From an uncultured Clostridia bacterium (lineage in GTDB: Bacteria; Bacillota_I; Bacilli_A; RF39; UBA660), in NCBI GenBank assembly GCA_945871105.1, contig CAMBUO010000007.1, positions 1 to 60,598 on the forward strand: a DNA stretch of 60,598 bases. The letters run 5' to 3'. This document shows, in pieces, positions 15,763 through 25,100 of the stretch (the first letter of the stretch is position 1; every line of letters starts with the position of its first letter). The position numbers were made by a program, and so were the translations under genes. The notes beneath the pieces are model-generated. The model had not been told where the DNA came from. It made no database searches and saw only the letters and a list, made by a program, of their open reading frames with translations.

Positions 15763-18566
15763 AAAAGAATAATAATAATAAAATTAAAAATGTTAATAAA
15801 AATACTACTAAAAATAAAACAAAACTTAATAAAAGTTTTTTAATTATTTTAATAATAATTATTTTAGTTGTTTTAATATTTGGTATTTTATATGGAAAAG
15901 AAATAGCTTTTATTATGTTTCTTGGTTTAATGATTATTTTAGGCTTTGCTAGATTATTAGATATAACCAAACATAAAAAGAAACAAAGAAAAATTTTACA
16001 AACTCTTTTAATTGTATTTTTAACTTTTGCCATTATTGGTTTTTTAGGAGTAGCTGCTTTTCTTGGTTATGTTGTTTATAGTGCACCAGAATTTGATACT
16101 GATAAATTACAATATAAAGAGTCTACTATTTTATATGATAGTGATGGTAATGAATTTGCTAAATTAGGAAAACAAAAAAGAGAAAATATTGAATATAATG
16201 AAGTATCAGAAGTATTTATTGATGCTTTAATAGCAACTGAAGATTCAAGATTTTTCCAACATAATGGTATTGATATAGCAAGATTTTCTAAAGCAGCTGT
16301 TAAACAATTACTTGGCCAAGATGATGCTGGTGGTGGTTCTACTATTTCCATGCAAGTTATTAAAAATAATTTTACGGATACTACTAGTACTGGTATTAAA
16401 GGAATAATTCGTAAATTTACTGATATTTATCTGGCTGTTTTTAAATTAGAAAAGAACTATACAAAAGAGCAAATAATTGAATTTTATATTAATAACCATA
16501 ATTTAGGAAGTGCTTGGGGAGTTGAAGAAGCAAGTCAAACTTATTTTGGAAAATCAGCTAGTGAATTAAATTTAGCTGAAGCATCTTTATTAGCAGGAAT
16601 GTATCAAGCACCAAATACTTATAATCCTTATAAAAATCCGGATAAAGCTGAAAAAAGACGTAATACTGTTTTAAATTTGATGGTAAGACATGGCTATATT
16701 ACTAAGGAAGAAGCTGATTTAGCTAAAAGTATTCCTGTCTCATCTTTAGTATCCTATGAAGCATCAAATCAAAGTGCTTATCAAGGTTATATTGATACTT
16801 TACTTGATGAAATTGAAGAAAAATATGGTTTAGATCCAAATAAAACATCTATGTTAATCTATACCAACATGAATAGAAAAAAACAAGATGCTTTTAATGA
16901 TGTTATTACTGGTAAAACTTATAATTGGATTGATGACTATGTTCAAGCTGGAGTTGTTGCTTTAAACTCAGCAACTGGTAAAGTTGAAGCTATTATTGCT
17001 AGTCGTAGTACTGATCAAAAAGTTTATAATTTTGCAACTGATATTAATCGTCAAATTGGTTCAACGGCTAAACCATTATTTGATTATGGTCCTGGTATTG
17101 AATACAATAATTGGTCTACCTATACTCTATTTAATGATAGTTATTATACATATACCGGTGGTAAAGAAATAACCAATTACGATGGTACTCATAAAGGAAT
17201 TATAACTTTAAGATATGCCCTATCTGATTCAAGAAATGTTCCAGCTCTTAAAGCTTTCCAACAAGTTGACAAAAAGAAAATAATTGAGTTTGTAACAAGT
17301 GTTGGCATAACTCCAGAAATTAGTGGCAATACTTTACATGAAGCTCATGCTATCGGTGCTTTTAATGGGGCTAATCCTATGCAAATGGCTGGAGCTTATC
17401 AAGTATTCTCTAATGGAGGTAAATACACAGAACCTTACTTAGTATCCAAAATAGTTATTCGTTCAACTGGTGAAGTTATTGAAAATTCTAACGAAACTAA
17501 GCAAGTGATAAGTGATGCAACTGCATATATGATAACTGATGTATTAAAAGATGTAGCTGCTAAAGAAAGACTTATGCGCAGTTATAAATATAATATAACT
17601 GATAATTTTGCGGCTAAAACTGGTACTACTAACTTACCAGCAAATGCTTGGCAAAATTATCCTGGTCTTCCAAGTGATGCAATTAGTGACTGTTGGGTTA
17701 TGGGTTATACTAATAAAACTGTTATTTCTCTATGGTATGGTTATAAATCTTTAGATAAAGAACATCCTGAAAGAGCCCTACATTGGGTACCAGCTACTAC
17801 CGAAAGAGCTAAGTTATTTAATATTTTAGCTAATGCTGCTTTTGATCATGATGGAACTGATTTTGAAATGCCAAGTAGTGTTGTAAAAGTAGGCATTGAA
17901 AGAGGAACCAATCCTCCACTATTAGCTAGTAGTAATACTCCACCTGATCAAATCGTGTACGAATTATTTAAAAAAGGAACTGAACCAACTGAATATTCTA
18001 CAGCTTATTCAAGGTTAGATAACCCAACTAATTTTAGTATCAATTATAAAAATAATAAAGTTTATCTAACATGGAATAAAGTAAATGATCCTGGCTATTT
18101 AGCTGATGGAGTACTTGGATATTACATTTACTTTAATGATGAACAAATTGCCTTTACTACCAAAACATCATATACCATCGATGATTTAGATGATTATATC
18201 GGTACATATACTATTAAAACTGGCTATAAGGATACATCAACTAGCATGTCAAGTGGAGTTACTCGTCAATTACAAAGCACAGTTTCTTATGAATTAGCTT
18301 TAAAAAATAAAAATACTACTTATTTAAGAGTTGGCGAAAATATACCAAAAGAATTATATGATGGAAGTTTAGTTATTCTGAAAGAAAATGGTAAAGATAT
18401 AAATAAAGATTTAACCAACTATTTAACAATTAAATTTCAAAATAGTAGTATGGATACAATTGACACTATTTCAAACGATACACCTGAAACCTATACCATT
18501 ACTTATACAATCGATTATAAAGGATATACTAATAGTATTTCTAATAAAATTGTTATTCGTGAATAA
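15759..18566 (+). CDS. ponA: Class A penicillin-binding protein (PBP1-type)
   Basis: A bifunctional peptidoglycan glycosyltransferase/transpeptidase, ~935 aa, membrane anchored. The GT51 domain has ATEDSRFFQHNGID, GGGSTISMQVIKN and RK-KNYTKEQIIEFYIN. The transpeptidase domain has the three catalytic motifs STAK (GSTAKPLFDYGPG), SRN and KTGT, followed by a fibronectin-like C-terminal extension. Three hydrophobic segments precede the GT domain, two more than the usual single anchor, after a Lys/Asn-rich cytosolic start. The ATG at 15759 was chosen because a GGAGG lies 7 nt upstream; an earlier in-frame ATG would itself contain that SD. It overlaps the recU stop. Confidence 0.95.
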   Translation: MKKNNNNKIKNVNKNTTKNKTKLNKSFLIILIIIILVVLIFGILYGKEIAFIMFLGLMIILGFARLLDITKHKKKQRKILQTLLIVFLTFAIIGFLGVAAFLGYVVYSAPEFDTDKLQYKESTILYDSDGNEFAKLGKQKRENIEYNEVSEVFIDALIATEDSRFFQHNGIDIARFSKAAVKQLLGQDDAGGGSTISMQVIKNNFTDTTSTGIKGIIRKFTDIYLAVFKLEKNYTKEQIIEFYINNHNLGSAWGVEEASQTYFGKSASELNLAEASLLAGMYQAPNTYNPYKNPDKAEKRRNTVLNLMVRHGYITKEEADLAKSIPVSSLVSYEASNQSAYQGYIDTLLDEIEEKYGLDPNKTSMLIYTNMNRKKQDAFNDVITGKTYNWIDDYVQAGVVALNSATGKVEAIIASRSTDQKVYNFATDINRQIGSTAKPLFDYGPGIEYNNWSTYTLFNDSYYTYTGGKEITNYDGTHKGIITLRYALSDSRNVPALKAFQQVDKKKIIEFVTSVGITPEISGNTLHEAHAIGAFNGANPMQMAGAYQVFSNGGKYTEPYLVSKIVIRSTGEVIENSNETKQVISDATAYMITDVLKDVAAKERLMRSYKYNITDNFAAKTGTTNLPANAWQNYPGLPSDAISDCWVMGYTNKTVISLWYGYKSLDKEHPERALHWVPATTERAKLFNILANAAFDHDGTDFEMPSSVVKVGIERGTNPPLLASSNTPPDQIVYELFKKGTEPTEYSTAYSRLDNPTNFSINYKNNKVYLTWNKVNDPGYLADGVLGYYIYFNDEQIAFTTKTSYTIDDLDDYIGTYTIKTGYKDTSTSMSSGVTRQLQSTVSYELALKNKNTTYLRVGENIPKELYDGSLVILKENGKDINKDLTNYLTIKFQNSSMDTIDTISNDTPETYTITYTIDYKGYTNSISNKIVIRE

Positions 18567-18594
18567 AAGAGTCCTCACATGAGAACTCTTTTTT
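18567..18594. terminator. Bidirectional terminator between ponA and rbgA
   Basis: The AAGAGT-c-CTC / GAG-a-ACTCTT stem is followed by T6 on the plus strand. It sits between convergent stop codons. Confidence 0.8.
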
Positions 18595-19504
18595 AATCAA
18601 AAGTAATATTTTTAATCCTTCCTTCTTTTAAGTCATTTATAATAATAGTATAAACACGATCATAATCAAATTCCAATCCTTTTTGATAAGAATTAGTATT
18701 TTTAGCAATCTCTTCTAATATTTCTATTTTAGAAAATTCAGATCTATTTTTCAAATTATAGCGCCTATTTAAAATATCCGGGTAATTTTTAAATAATATT
18801 TCTAAAATATAAGTAGCAATTTCTTCTTTATTTAAAATATCTTCATTAATAGAAGCAAAACTAGCTAAATTAAGACCTACTTCCGGGCTAGTTATTTTCG
18901 GATATAAAATTCCTGGAGTATCCATTAATTCGATAGTATTACCTATTCTAATCCACGATAATCCTTTTGTTACTCCAGCTCTATTTCCTGTTTCTAAAAC
19001 ATTTTTTCCCCTAATTCGATTAATTAAAGTACTTTTACCAACATTTGGAGCTCCAACTACCAAAGCTCTAAATATTCTAGGTTTTAATCCTTTTTTTCGA
19101 CGAGTTTCATTTATTTCCTTTAAAGAATCATTAGTTAAATTAATTAAATTATTAATATCCTTTTGATTAGTATTTTTTAAATCATAAACTAAAACAGGAT
19201 ATTCTTTTTTTATTTCATCTAAGTACTTATCAGTTTTTAATTTATCACATAAATCATACTTAGTCACAACGACTATTCTTTTCTTATTTTCAATTAAATC
19301 ATCTAGTGGTATTCTTGATGAAATAGGTAGCCTTGCATCAATTACTTCATATACAATATCAATTAAATCTAATTTTTCTTTTATTTCTCTTTTAGCTTTG
19401 GCCATATGACCGGGATACCAGTTAAGAACGACTTTAGTTAACTTTTCTTCTTGATTGTTATTTTTCTTTTCTGCTCTGATTTTTCTTTTTTGATACATGT
19501 CCAT
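18593..19504 (-). CDS. rbgA: Ribosome biogenesis GTPase RbgA (YlqF)
   Basis: A circularly permuted GTPase needed for late 50S assembly. Motif order is permuted as expected: G4 TKYDLCD, then G1 GAPNVGKST, then G3 DTPG, followed by the C-terminal ANTAR-like helical domain. WYPGHMAKAKREI marks the family N-terminus. An extra ~28 basic residues precede it; the upstream ATG is supported by GGAAGTGAT 5 nt away, so the extension is probably real. At 303 aa it is somewhat longer than Bacillus RbgA. It is not adjacent to rplS as in Bacillus. Confidence 0.94.
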   Translation of the reverse strand: MDMYQKRKIRAEKKNNNQEEKLTKVVLNWYPGHMAKAKREIKEKLDLIDIVYEVIDARLPISSRIPLDDLIENKKRIVVVTKYDLCDKLKTDKYLDEIKKEYPVLVYDLKNTNQKDINNLINLTNDSLKEINETRRKKGLKPRIFRALVVGAPNVGKSTLINRIRGKNVLETGNRAGVTKGLSWIRIGNTIELMDTPGILYPKITSPEVGLNLASFASINEDILNKEEIATYILEILFKNYPDILNRRYNLKNRSEFSKIEILEEIAKNTNSYQKGLEFDYDRVYTIIINDLKEGRIKNITFD

Positions 19505-19536
19505 TATTTATCACTTCCTTTTTTATAATTTGTCTT

Positions 19537-20382
19537 TTACTTATTGTATAATGTTATAACTACTAATTCTGGTCTGTTATTTATTCTAAGTGGTATAATA
19601 CTATTTCCAATTCCTCTGCTCACTACCATAGTAGTCTTATTTTTTTCAATTACTCCACTTGTATATTTAGGGAAAAAGCCTTGATTTGGTGCAACAATAC
19701 CACCTATAAATGGAATTCTTATTTGTCCACCATGAGCGTGTCCAGTTAATATTAAATCTATTTTCTTTTCGACATAGGTATCAAATAATTCTGGTCTATG
19801 GGATAATAATATATTATATTTATCTCCATTATATTTTGTATTATCTAATTCCACTTTTACTATTTCAGAATCTGATATAAAACTTTCGTGAGCCATTCTT
19901 GGATCATCTATACCTATTAAATTTATTGACGATTCATTTATTTTTAATTCTTCTTTTTTATTTTCTAAAATAACAACTTTATTTTCGGCTAATTGTTCTT
20001 TAATTTTTGTGTAACTCTTAACACTTGCTTCATGATTACCAGAAACATAGTAAATTGGAGCAACAGTATTTATTTTCTTAATAAAATTCATAGCAACTTC
20101 TACATTCGTTTTACTAGAATCAATAAAATCTCCTGTTAAAACAATAATATTAGGCTTTTGTTTTTCTATTTCTTTTATTAAATCATTAGTTAGAGTATTA
20201 GATTGATTATTATGAAAATCTGATATTTGCACTATTTTATAATTATTAAAATCAACAGGTATATTATTATTAACTATTTTATAATTACTTACTTGTAATT
20301 TTGTGTTTTCATAGTGTAAATACAATCCACATAAAACTATTGTAATCGTAATAAAAATCATAATTATAACTTTCCTTTTCAT
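19537..20382 (-). CDS. Membrane-anchored calcineurin-like metallophosphoesterase (YkuE/YaeI type)
   Basis: A ~281-aa protein with an N-terminal signal-anchor (KVIIMIFITITIVLCGLYL) and all metallophosphoesterase motifs in order: ISDFH, GDFID, GNHE, SHRP and GHAHGGQ. These bind the dimetal centre on the outer face of the membrane. YkuE-like proteins of Bacillus act at the cell envelope, but the substrate here is unknown. The start at 20382 is favoured by GAGGAGG 6 nt upstream; earlier in-frame ATGs would overlap the preceding gene without an SD. Confidence 0.88.
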   Translation of the reverse strand: MKRKVIIMIFITITIVLCGLYLHYENTKLQVSNYKIVNNNIPVDFNNYKIVQISDFHNNQSNTLTNDLIKEIEKQKPNIIVLTGDFIDSSKTNVEVAMNFIKKINTVAPIYYVSGNHEASVKSYTKIKEQLAENKVVILENKKEELKINESSINLIGIDDPRMAHESFISDSEIVKVELDNTKYNGDKYNILLSHRPELFDTYVEKKIDLILTGHAHGGQIRIPFIGGIVAPNQGFFPKYTSGVIEKNKTTMVVSRGIGNSIIPLRINNRPELVVITLYNK

Positions 20383-20404
20383 AACCAACCTCCTCATCAT
20401 ATTA

Positions 20405-21415
20405 CTATTCATTTGTTTCATCTATATCTAAATATAAGTTTATTTCTTCTTCTGTTGGTAATTTATCCATTAATTCTTTTGGTAGTTGTTCTTTCAATTC
20501 ATAAGTTGAAACCCCTATAGGAACATTGGTAGATTTCAAAGACCAATCTACCGTTAGCCTATTCTTCCCTCTACATAATAATAAACCAATCGTAGGTGCA
20601 TCACATTCTTTTTTTATTGTTTCATTAACTGCTGTTACATAAAATCCTAATTGTCCTATATATTCTGGTTTAAATTCGCTTGCTTTTAATTCAACAACTA
20701 CATAACATCTAAGTTCCAAATGATAAAATAGCAAATCAATATAAAAATCTTGATTATCAACTGAAATTTTGTATTGATTTCCGACAAAACTAAAGCCTTT
20801 TCCTAATTCTAGCAATACATTTCTTATTTTATCTATTAAAGCGGTTTCCAATTCTTTTTCCTTATATTCTTCTTTTAATGTAATAAAATCAAAAATATAT
20901 GGATCTTTTATGGTATTATTCACTAAATCACTATCTTTTGGAGGCAACATTGCATTAAAATTATTGTTACTATTTCCTATTCTTTTATGAAATTTTGTTT
21001 CAATTTGAATAGCAAGTACATTTCTACTCCATCCATTTTTAATAGTATTTTCGGCATATATTTTTCTAATATCCTTATCTTTAATTTTTTCAATTAGTAA
21101 TAAATTATGTCCCCAAGGTAATTTGGCAACAAGCTGTTGCCATTTTTCATCATCAGCATATTCTTCATAGAATAATCTCATTGACCTTATATTTCTTTCA
21201 GAAAAGCCTTTCATATTAGGAAAAGTTAATTTAAGTTCTATTGACACTTGCTTCGTAAAATTATTTCCATATTGTTTGTTTTCTGAAACGATTTTTCCTA
21301 ATTTAAAATACAACATAATTAAATTACTATTAACTTCTTGCATAGTTTTAATTTGCGTATTTATAATTTCTTCTTTAATATTACTAATAATATCTTTAAA
21401 ATTTTTATCTAGCAT
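20405..21415 (-). CDS. YhcG-type PDDEXK nuclease domain protein (DUF1016)
   Basis: A 336-aa protein with the DUF1016 architecture. The N-terminal helical, DNA-binding-like domain (FSERNIRSMRLFYEEY, WSRNVLAIQI) is followed by a C-terminal PD-(D/E)XK nuclease core, in which FYIDLLFYH supplies the Asp and VVVELKASEF supplies E-x-K. These proteins are widely distributed by horizontal transfer, often near restriction-modification or phage genes, and their role is not settled. It sits at the edge of an accessory patch with pseudogenes, consistent with acquisition. Confidence 0.85.
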   Translation of the reverse strand: MLDKNFKDIISNIKEEIINTQIKTMQEVNSNLIMLYFKLGKIVSENKQYGNNFTKQVSIELKLTFPNMKGFSERNIRSMRLFYEEYADDEKWQQLVAKLPWGHNLLLIEKIKDKDIRKIYAENTIKNGWSRNVLAIQIETKFHKRIGNSNNNFNAMLPPKDSDLVNNTIKDPYIFDFITLKEEYKEKELETALIDKIRNVLLELGKGFSFVGNQYKISVDNQDFYIDLLFYHLELRCYVVVELKASEFKPEYIGQLGFYVTAVNETIKKECDAPTIGLLLCRGKNRLTVDWSLKSTNVPIGVSTYELKEQLPKELMDKLPTEEEINLYLDIDETNE

Positions 21416-21652
21416 AATTCACATCCTTTCCATTGTTTTTCATAACTCCTGCACATTTATTTTTTTAACACTTTTCAAGTAAAAATATGTTTAAAATGTA
21501 AAAAGAGATTTTATTTTTTTCTTTTATTTTCAAAGGTTTAATAGTGTTCTTACCTAATTTTTATTATAATTTTTATTAAAAATTGTAATAAGGATTTTAA
21601 TTAAAAATCTTATAAAATAAGGGTTTTAAAGAGAGTTTATATAAGTCGTTCT

Positions 21653-21709
21653 TTACCAGTTGATGGTCTTTTTATTATCATATCCATTTACATTATCAAA
21701 ATTTGACAT
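21653..21709 (-). CDS. Possible 18-codon ORF coupled to the transglutaminase-like gene
   Basis: ATG is preceded by AAGGAAGTGAT that overlaps the TGA stop of the upstream gene, an excellent initiation site for an ORF of only 18 codons (MSNFDNVNGYDNKKTINW). It looks like the surviving 5' end of a deleted gene rather than a functional peptide. The remaining ~240 bp toward the nuclease gene holds AT-rich inverted repeats (AAGGATTTT / AAAAATCTT) but no gene. Confidence 0.25.
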   Translation of the reverse strand: MSNFDNVNGYDNKKTINW

Positions 21710-21713
21710 AATA

Positions 21714-22793
21714 TCACTTCCTTAAATTAATTATTTTCTCCTCAAAATTATCATCACATTTGTGAGAGTTTAATGTTGTCGCTTTATATAATAATTTATC
21801 ATCATTTACTAAATAAGTGCTAATTTCTTCATTATTATTAATACAATACGAAGCAACAGTTACATCTGCATTATACCATTTATCATTTATTTTAACTTGA
21901 TTCCAAACATGACCACCTTCTTCTTTACCACCACCACCACCAACAGTAATGGTTTCCACATTTATTAAACTTAATAATTGTTGTAAATACTTAGAATATC
22001 CTTCATATACAGCTTTACCATTTAACACGGAACCAATTAAATTTTGATTTTCTATTTTAGTTTGAAGAACACCATCCTCATCATAAGATACAGTTCTTGC
22101 TATATAATTAAATATTTTATAAAATCCATCTAATTGATTTTGTATATTTAATTTTTTTAATATTTCTTCAAACTTATTCGATATTTTTATAAATTCATCT
22201 ATACTATAAATATCATTTGTAATTTTATTAATTTTTTCTAATTCTATTTTTTTAGAACTATCAATATTATACATTTTAGACATTATTTCATACAAATACT
22301 CATAATCTTTTGTTAAATAAGGTATTTGTCCTAATAATATTTCCTTAATTCTATATTGCCCTAATAATTCGTTTAATCTAGTAATTGACAACTCGCTAAT
22401 TTTATCAACTTGTATTACCAAATCTAAATCTTTAATATCAACTTTACAAATATCAGATAAGTCAACAATAATTTTTATTCCTTTTACCCTACTAGATTGT
22501 TGAATTTTTCTATATTCATTAATATCGCGAATACGCACATATATTTTATCTTTATAAATTTCATTAATATTAATATAACTTATAATTTTACTATAATTTT
22601 CAACATTAGAAAAATATATAATAAATGCATTTTTATCAAACTCATAAATCTTTTTTAAATCTTGTTTTATTTTTTTATACTCATCTTCACTATCATCAAA
22701 AACATCAATATTATAATGAATAAATTTTAAATCATATTCACTAGGATTTGAACCATAGTAATTACAAAAAGTTTTACTTTCTAATGATATCAT
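21714..22793 (-). CDS. Transglutaminase-like fold protein lacking the catalytic Cys
   Basis: A 359-aa protein. The first ~230 residues are unrecognised, with alternating strand/helix segments. The C-terminal third matches the transglutaminase/protease-like core. GKAVYEGYSKYLQQL takes the place of the usual GxAVCEGYS, GGHVWNQVKI supplies the His and KWYNADVT supplies the Asp. The catalytic Cys is Tyr, so peptidase or transamidase activity is unlikely. GGGGG precedes the His strand. The ATG at 22793 is chosen for its GAGGTGA SD; there is no signal peptide, so it is probably cytosolic. Confidence 0.75.
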   Translation of the reverse strand: MISLESKTFCNYYGSNPSEYDLKFIHYNIDVFDDSEDEYKKIKQDLKKIYEFDKNAFIIYFSNVENYSKIISYININEIYKDKIYVRIRDINEYRKIQQSSRVKGIKIIVDLSDICKVDIKDLDLVIQVDKISELSITRLNELLGQYRIKEILLGQIPYLTKDYEYLYEIMSKMYNIDSSKKIELEKINKITNDIYSIDEFIKISNKFEEILKKLNIQNQLDGFYKIFNYIARTVSYDEDGVLQTKIENQNLIGSVLNGKAVYEGYSKYLQQLLSLINVETITVGGGGGKEEGGHVWNQVKINDKWYNADVTVASYCINNNEEISTYLVNDDKLLYKATTLNSHKCDDNFEEKIINLRK

Positions 22794-23059
22794 TACTTCA
22801 CCTCTATTCTGTATTTTTAACACTTTCTATTTTATTCCTCATTTGAAGTGTTCAACGTCGACCTCAACCCTTCAATTCATACCCCAAAAACAAAGTATTT
22901 TTGTTAAAAAATATTATTTTTTCTTTTTTTATATTTTTTATTAAAAATGTGCAAGATTTAAATCTTCTGAAAGCCTTTATTTATAAAGTTTTTATGGAAT
23001 TGTTGAATAAATCGCTATCAGTAAATTGATATTTGTTTTATTTTCATTATTCATTATTA

Positions 23060-23619
23060 TCACTTTCTCTTACCATCTACATTAAGTTCATATTTGTCAT
23101 TATAATATTTAATAGAATTAAGCAACAAATTATTTCTACAACTATCTAACTGTTTTGTATTTTGTAAAATTTCAATTAATTTTTCTTTACCAGTAGTTTC
23201 TATTAAATAACTAATCATTAAATACGCATAATCTAACTATCGTAATCATACATTCCAAATTCATTTTCTATTTCGTTTTGATTGGGAATGGGGATATTAT
23301 TTATGTAATTTTCTAACAACCATTTTATTCCTTTAGAATATGTTCCATCTAAATATTTTTTTACTTCTTGTATTTCATCTTTTGTTACAATAACTGATTT
23401 ATCATTATTTATATTTTCAATATCAAATAATGATAACGAATTCGCTTCTATCGAAAGTGATGAATGAATAGATCGAACCTTTGATTTAATAACTAAATTA
23501 TCTATTTTTTGACTATTAGTTATTTTTATTTTACTAAGTTTTATATCAATTGATGAAATTTTTTTCTTCATATCATAATCAAAAAAATATATGAATTTTA
23601 TATTATCAAACATATTCAT
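23060..23619 (-). pseudogene. Broken fusion: Fic N-terminal domain joined to another protein's C-terminus
   Basis: The first ~95 codons resemble the N-terminal part of Fic/DOC AMP-transferases, including the inhibitory helix signature SSLSIEANSL and KDEIQEVKKYL. The catalytic HPFx(D/G)GNGR domain is absent. From about codon 96 the sequence (GIKWLLENYI...) reads as another protein. It stops at TAG (23233), but its continuation is open in the next frame (DYAYLMISYLIETTGKEKL, to the TGA at 23060) and reads like the C-terminal end of a secreted-peptidase-type protein. Restoring one T before the TAG rejoins the frames, so there is one frameshift plus an older deletion fusion. Confidence 0.6.
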
Positions 23620-23653
23620 TTTGTCACCTCAAATCTATTCATATTGTAACATA

Positions 23654-23682
23654 TGTCACTCTAAATGTCACTGTATGTTTAA
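23654..23682 (-). promoter_or_regulatory. Promoter-like element of the Fic fusion
   Basis: GTGACA - 17 bp - TACAAT with an extended TATGT lies on the minus strand. AGTGACAT occurs twice within it. The rest of this ~270-bp gap shows nothing recognisable. Confidence 0.45.
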
Positions 23683-23893
23683 AATGTTTTATATATAGGT
23701 GAATAATTAATATCGATCCAAAAAATTTACTACAAAAAAGCACTATTTCAGTACTTTCTTGTATATATATCTTTGTTGTTTTAATATAGATAAATTATAA
23801 AAACTTATTTAAGGAAATGCTTATATTATAAAAATTTGCAATATTTTATAAATGTTAAAATAAAAACTGATGGAATGAATAATATTGAAATAA

Positions 23894-24079
23894 TTATTGA
23901 ATAAAATATTTATATTTTTCTTTTAAAACATTTGCAACTATTATAGATAATATCAAAGTTACTATTAAAATTAAGAAAACCATTCCCATAGCATCCGTAG
24001 GTCCTGTAAACATAGGAAAAATATAAAACATAAATAATTGGATTAACAATACTATAATTTCTTTCAAATATTTTTTCAC
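23894..24079 (-). CDS. Small two-TM membrane protein
   Basis: A 61-aa protein with two hydrophobic helices (about 7-24 and 32-52) separated by GPTDAMGM, and a basic C-terminus. It starts at GTG preceded by AGAGGAG, 6 nt away. No function was recognised. It stands alone between the degraded accessory patch and the ATP-grasp gene. Confidence 0.6.
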   Translation of the reverse strand: MKKYLKEIIVLLIQLFMFYIFPMFTGPTDAMGMVFLILIVTLILSIIVANVLKEKYKYFIQ

Positions 24080-24127
24080 TTTATTCTCCTCTTTATAATT
24101 ACAACAAAAAATATCAATTAATTAAAG

Positions 24128-25048
24128 TTATTTAAACATCTCTAAAATAGCTTCTTTATATATTTCTTTAGCTATTTTTTCTCCATTTTCATGTTGATTA
24201 ATAAAATTTTCCATCATAACACCACTATTTATTTCCATAACATAAAATTTATTTTCAACTGTTTTAATAATATCAACACTAACAAATTTAAGATCTAAAA
24301 ATTCATTTATTTTATTAATAATATTAATTATTTCTATCTTATCAGATTCTAAAATATCTAAAGAAGAAAGAGAACCTCTTGATAAATTAAATTTCCAATC
24401 ATATTCAAATACTTCTCCTTGTTTTAAAATTATATTTTTATTATTCTCATTATAATCTTTAAAATATTCAGGATTAAATTCTTGTAATAATTCTTTAATT
24501 GTTTTTTTAGAATCTCCTACTACTCTAGGATTTATCTTTTTATATAATAATTTAATTTGACCATTTACTAAAATAGCTCGGTATTCATTTATAATATCGT
24601 AAAAAGGACAAATGCTAATAGCTGAATGTTTCATCATTAATTTATTATATTTACTAGTTAAATCATTAAGATCTTTTACATGATATATATCTCTTCCACA
24701 AGTACCATTATTAATTTTTAAAACAATATTTTCTTGATATTTAGAAAATAATTTTTGAGCATATTCTAATCCTTTACAATCTTTAGCATATAAATTATTA
24801 TTACTATCTTGATAAACGATGTCGTGTTTTATAACAGGAATATTTTTGTAATTTAAAACATCATACATGGCATATTTATCATCTAATATTAATCCTAAAG
24901 CATGTTTATTTAAATCAAATTTATAACCACTTAAAAATCTAGTTTTATTCTTGTATTCTAACATAATTACCCAATCCTTGGATAAAAAAGTATATTTGAT
25001 ATTTAATTCATTACATATTTCTTTAATTATTTTTAGAAAATTATTCAT
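24128..25048 (-). CDS. ATP-grasp domain ligase of unknown substrate
   Basis: A 306-aa soluble protein with an ATP-grasp core. NIVLKINNGTCGRDI is the phosphate-binding Lys/Gly region, EYRAILVNG and GDSKKTIKEL form the central domain, and FVSVDII...FYVMEINSGVMM carries the acidic metal ligands. The layout resembles RimK/cyanophycin-synthetase-type carboxylate-amine ligases, but the acceptor cannot be read from sequence. It lies downstream of the lepB terminator and has a weak AAGGAG SD. Confidence 0.8.
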   Translation of the reverse strand: MNNFLKIIKEICNELNIKYTFLSKDWVIMLEYKNKTRFLSGYKFDLNKHALGLILDDKYAMYDVLNYKNIPVIKHDIVYQDSNNNLYAKDCKGLEYAQKLFSKYQENIVLKINNGTCGRDIYHVKDLNDLTSKYNKLMMKHSAISICPFYDIINEYRAILVNGQIKLLYKKINPRVVGDSKKTIKELLQEFNPEYFKDYNENNKNIILKQGEVFEYDWKFNLSRGSLSSLDILESDKIEIINIINKINEFLDLKFVSVDIIKTVENKFYVMEINSGVMMENFINQHENGEKIAKEIYKEAILEMFK

Positions 25049-25079
25049 ATAAACTCCTTGTTAAAAACATTATATCATG

Positions 25080-25100
25080 AAAAAAGCAGATTATTCTGCT
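25080..25100 (-). terminator. Terminator of lepB
   Basis: AGCAGA / TCTGCT is a 6-bp stem with a 4-nt loop followed by T6. It overlaps the end of lepB. Confidence 0.75.

Noticed and set aside
22992-23054. 20-codon ORF after the Fic fusion remnant, with an SD-like GAGAAAGTGAT
   Set aside because: The ORF is very short, lies in a decayed region and shows no recognisable sequence. The rest of 22824-23059 shows only short TCAAC/TTGAAG repeats.
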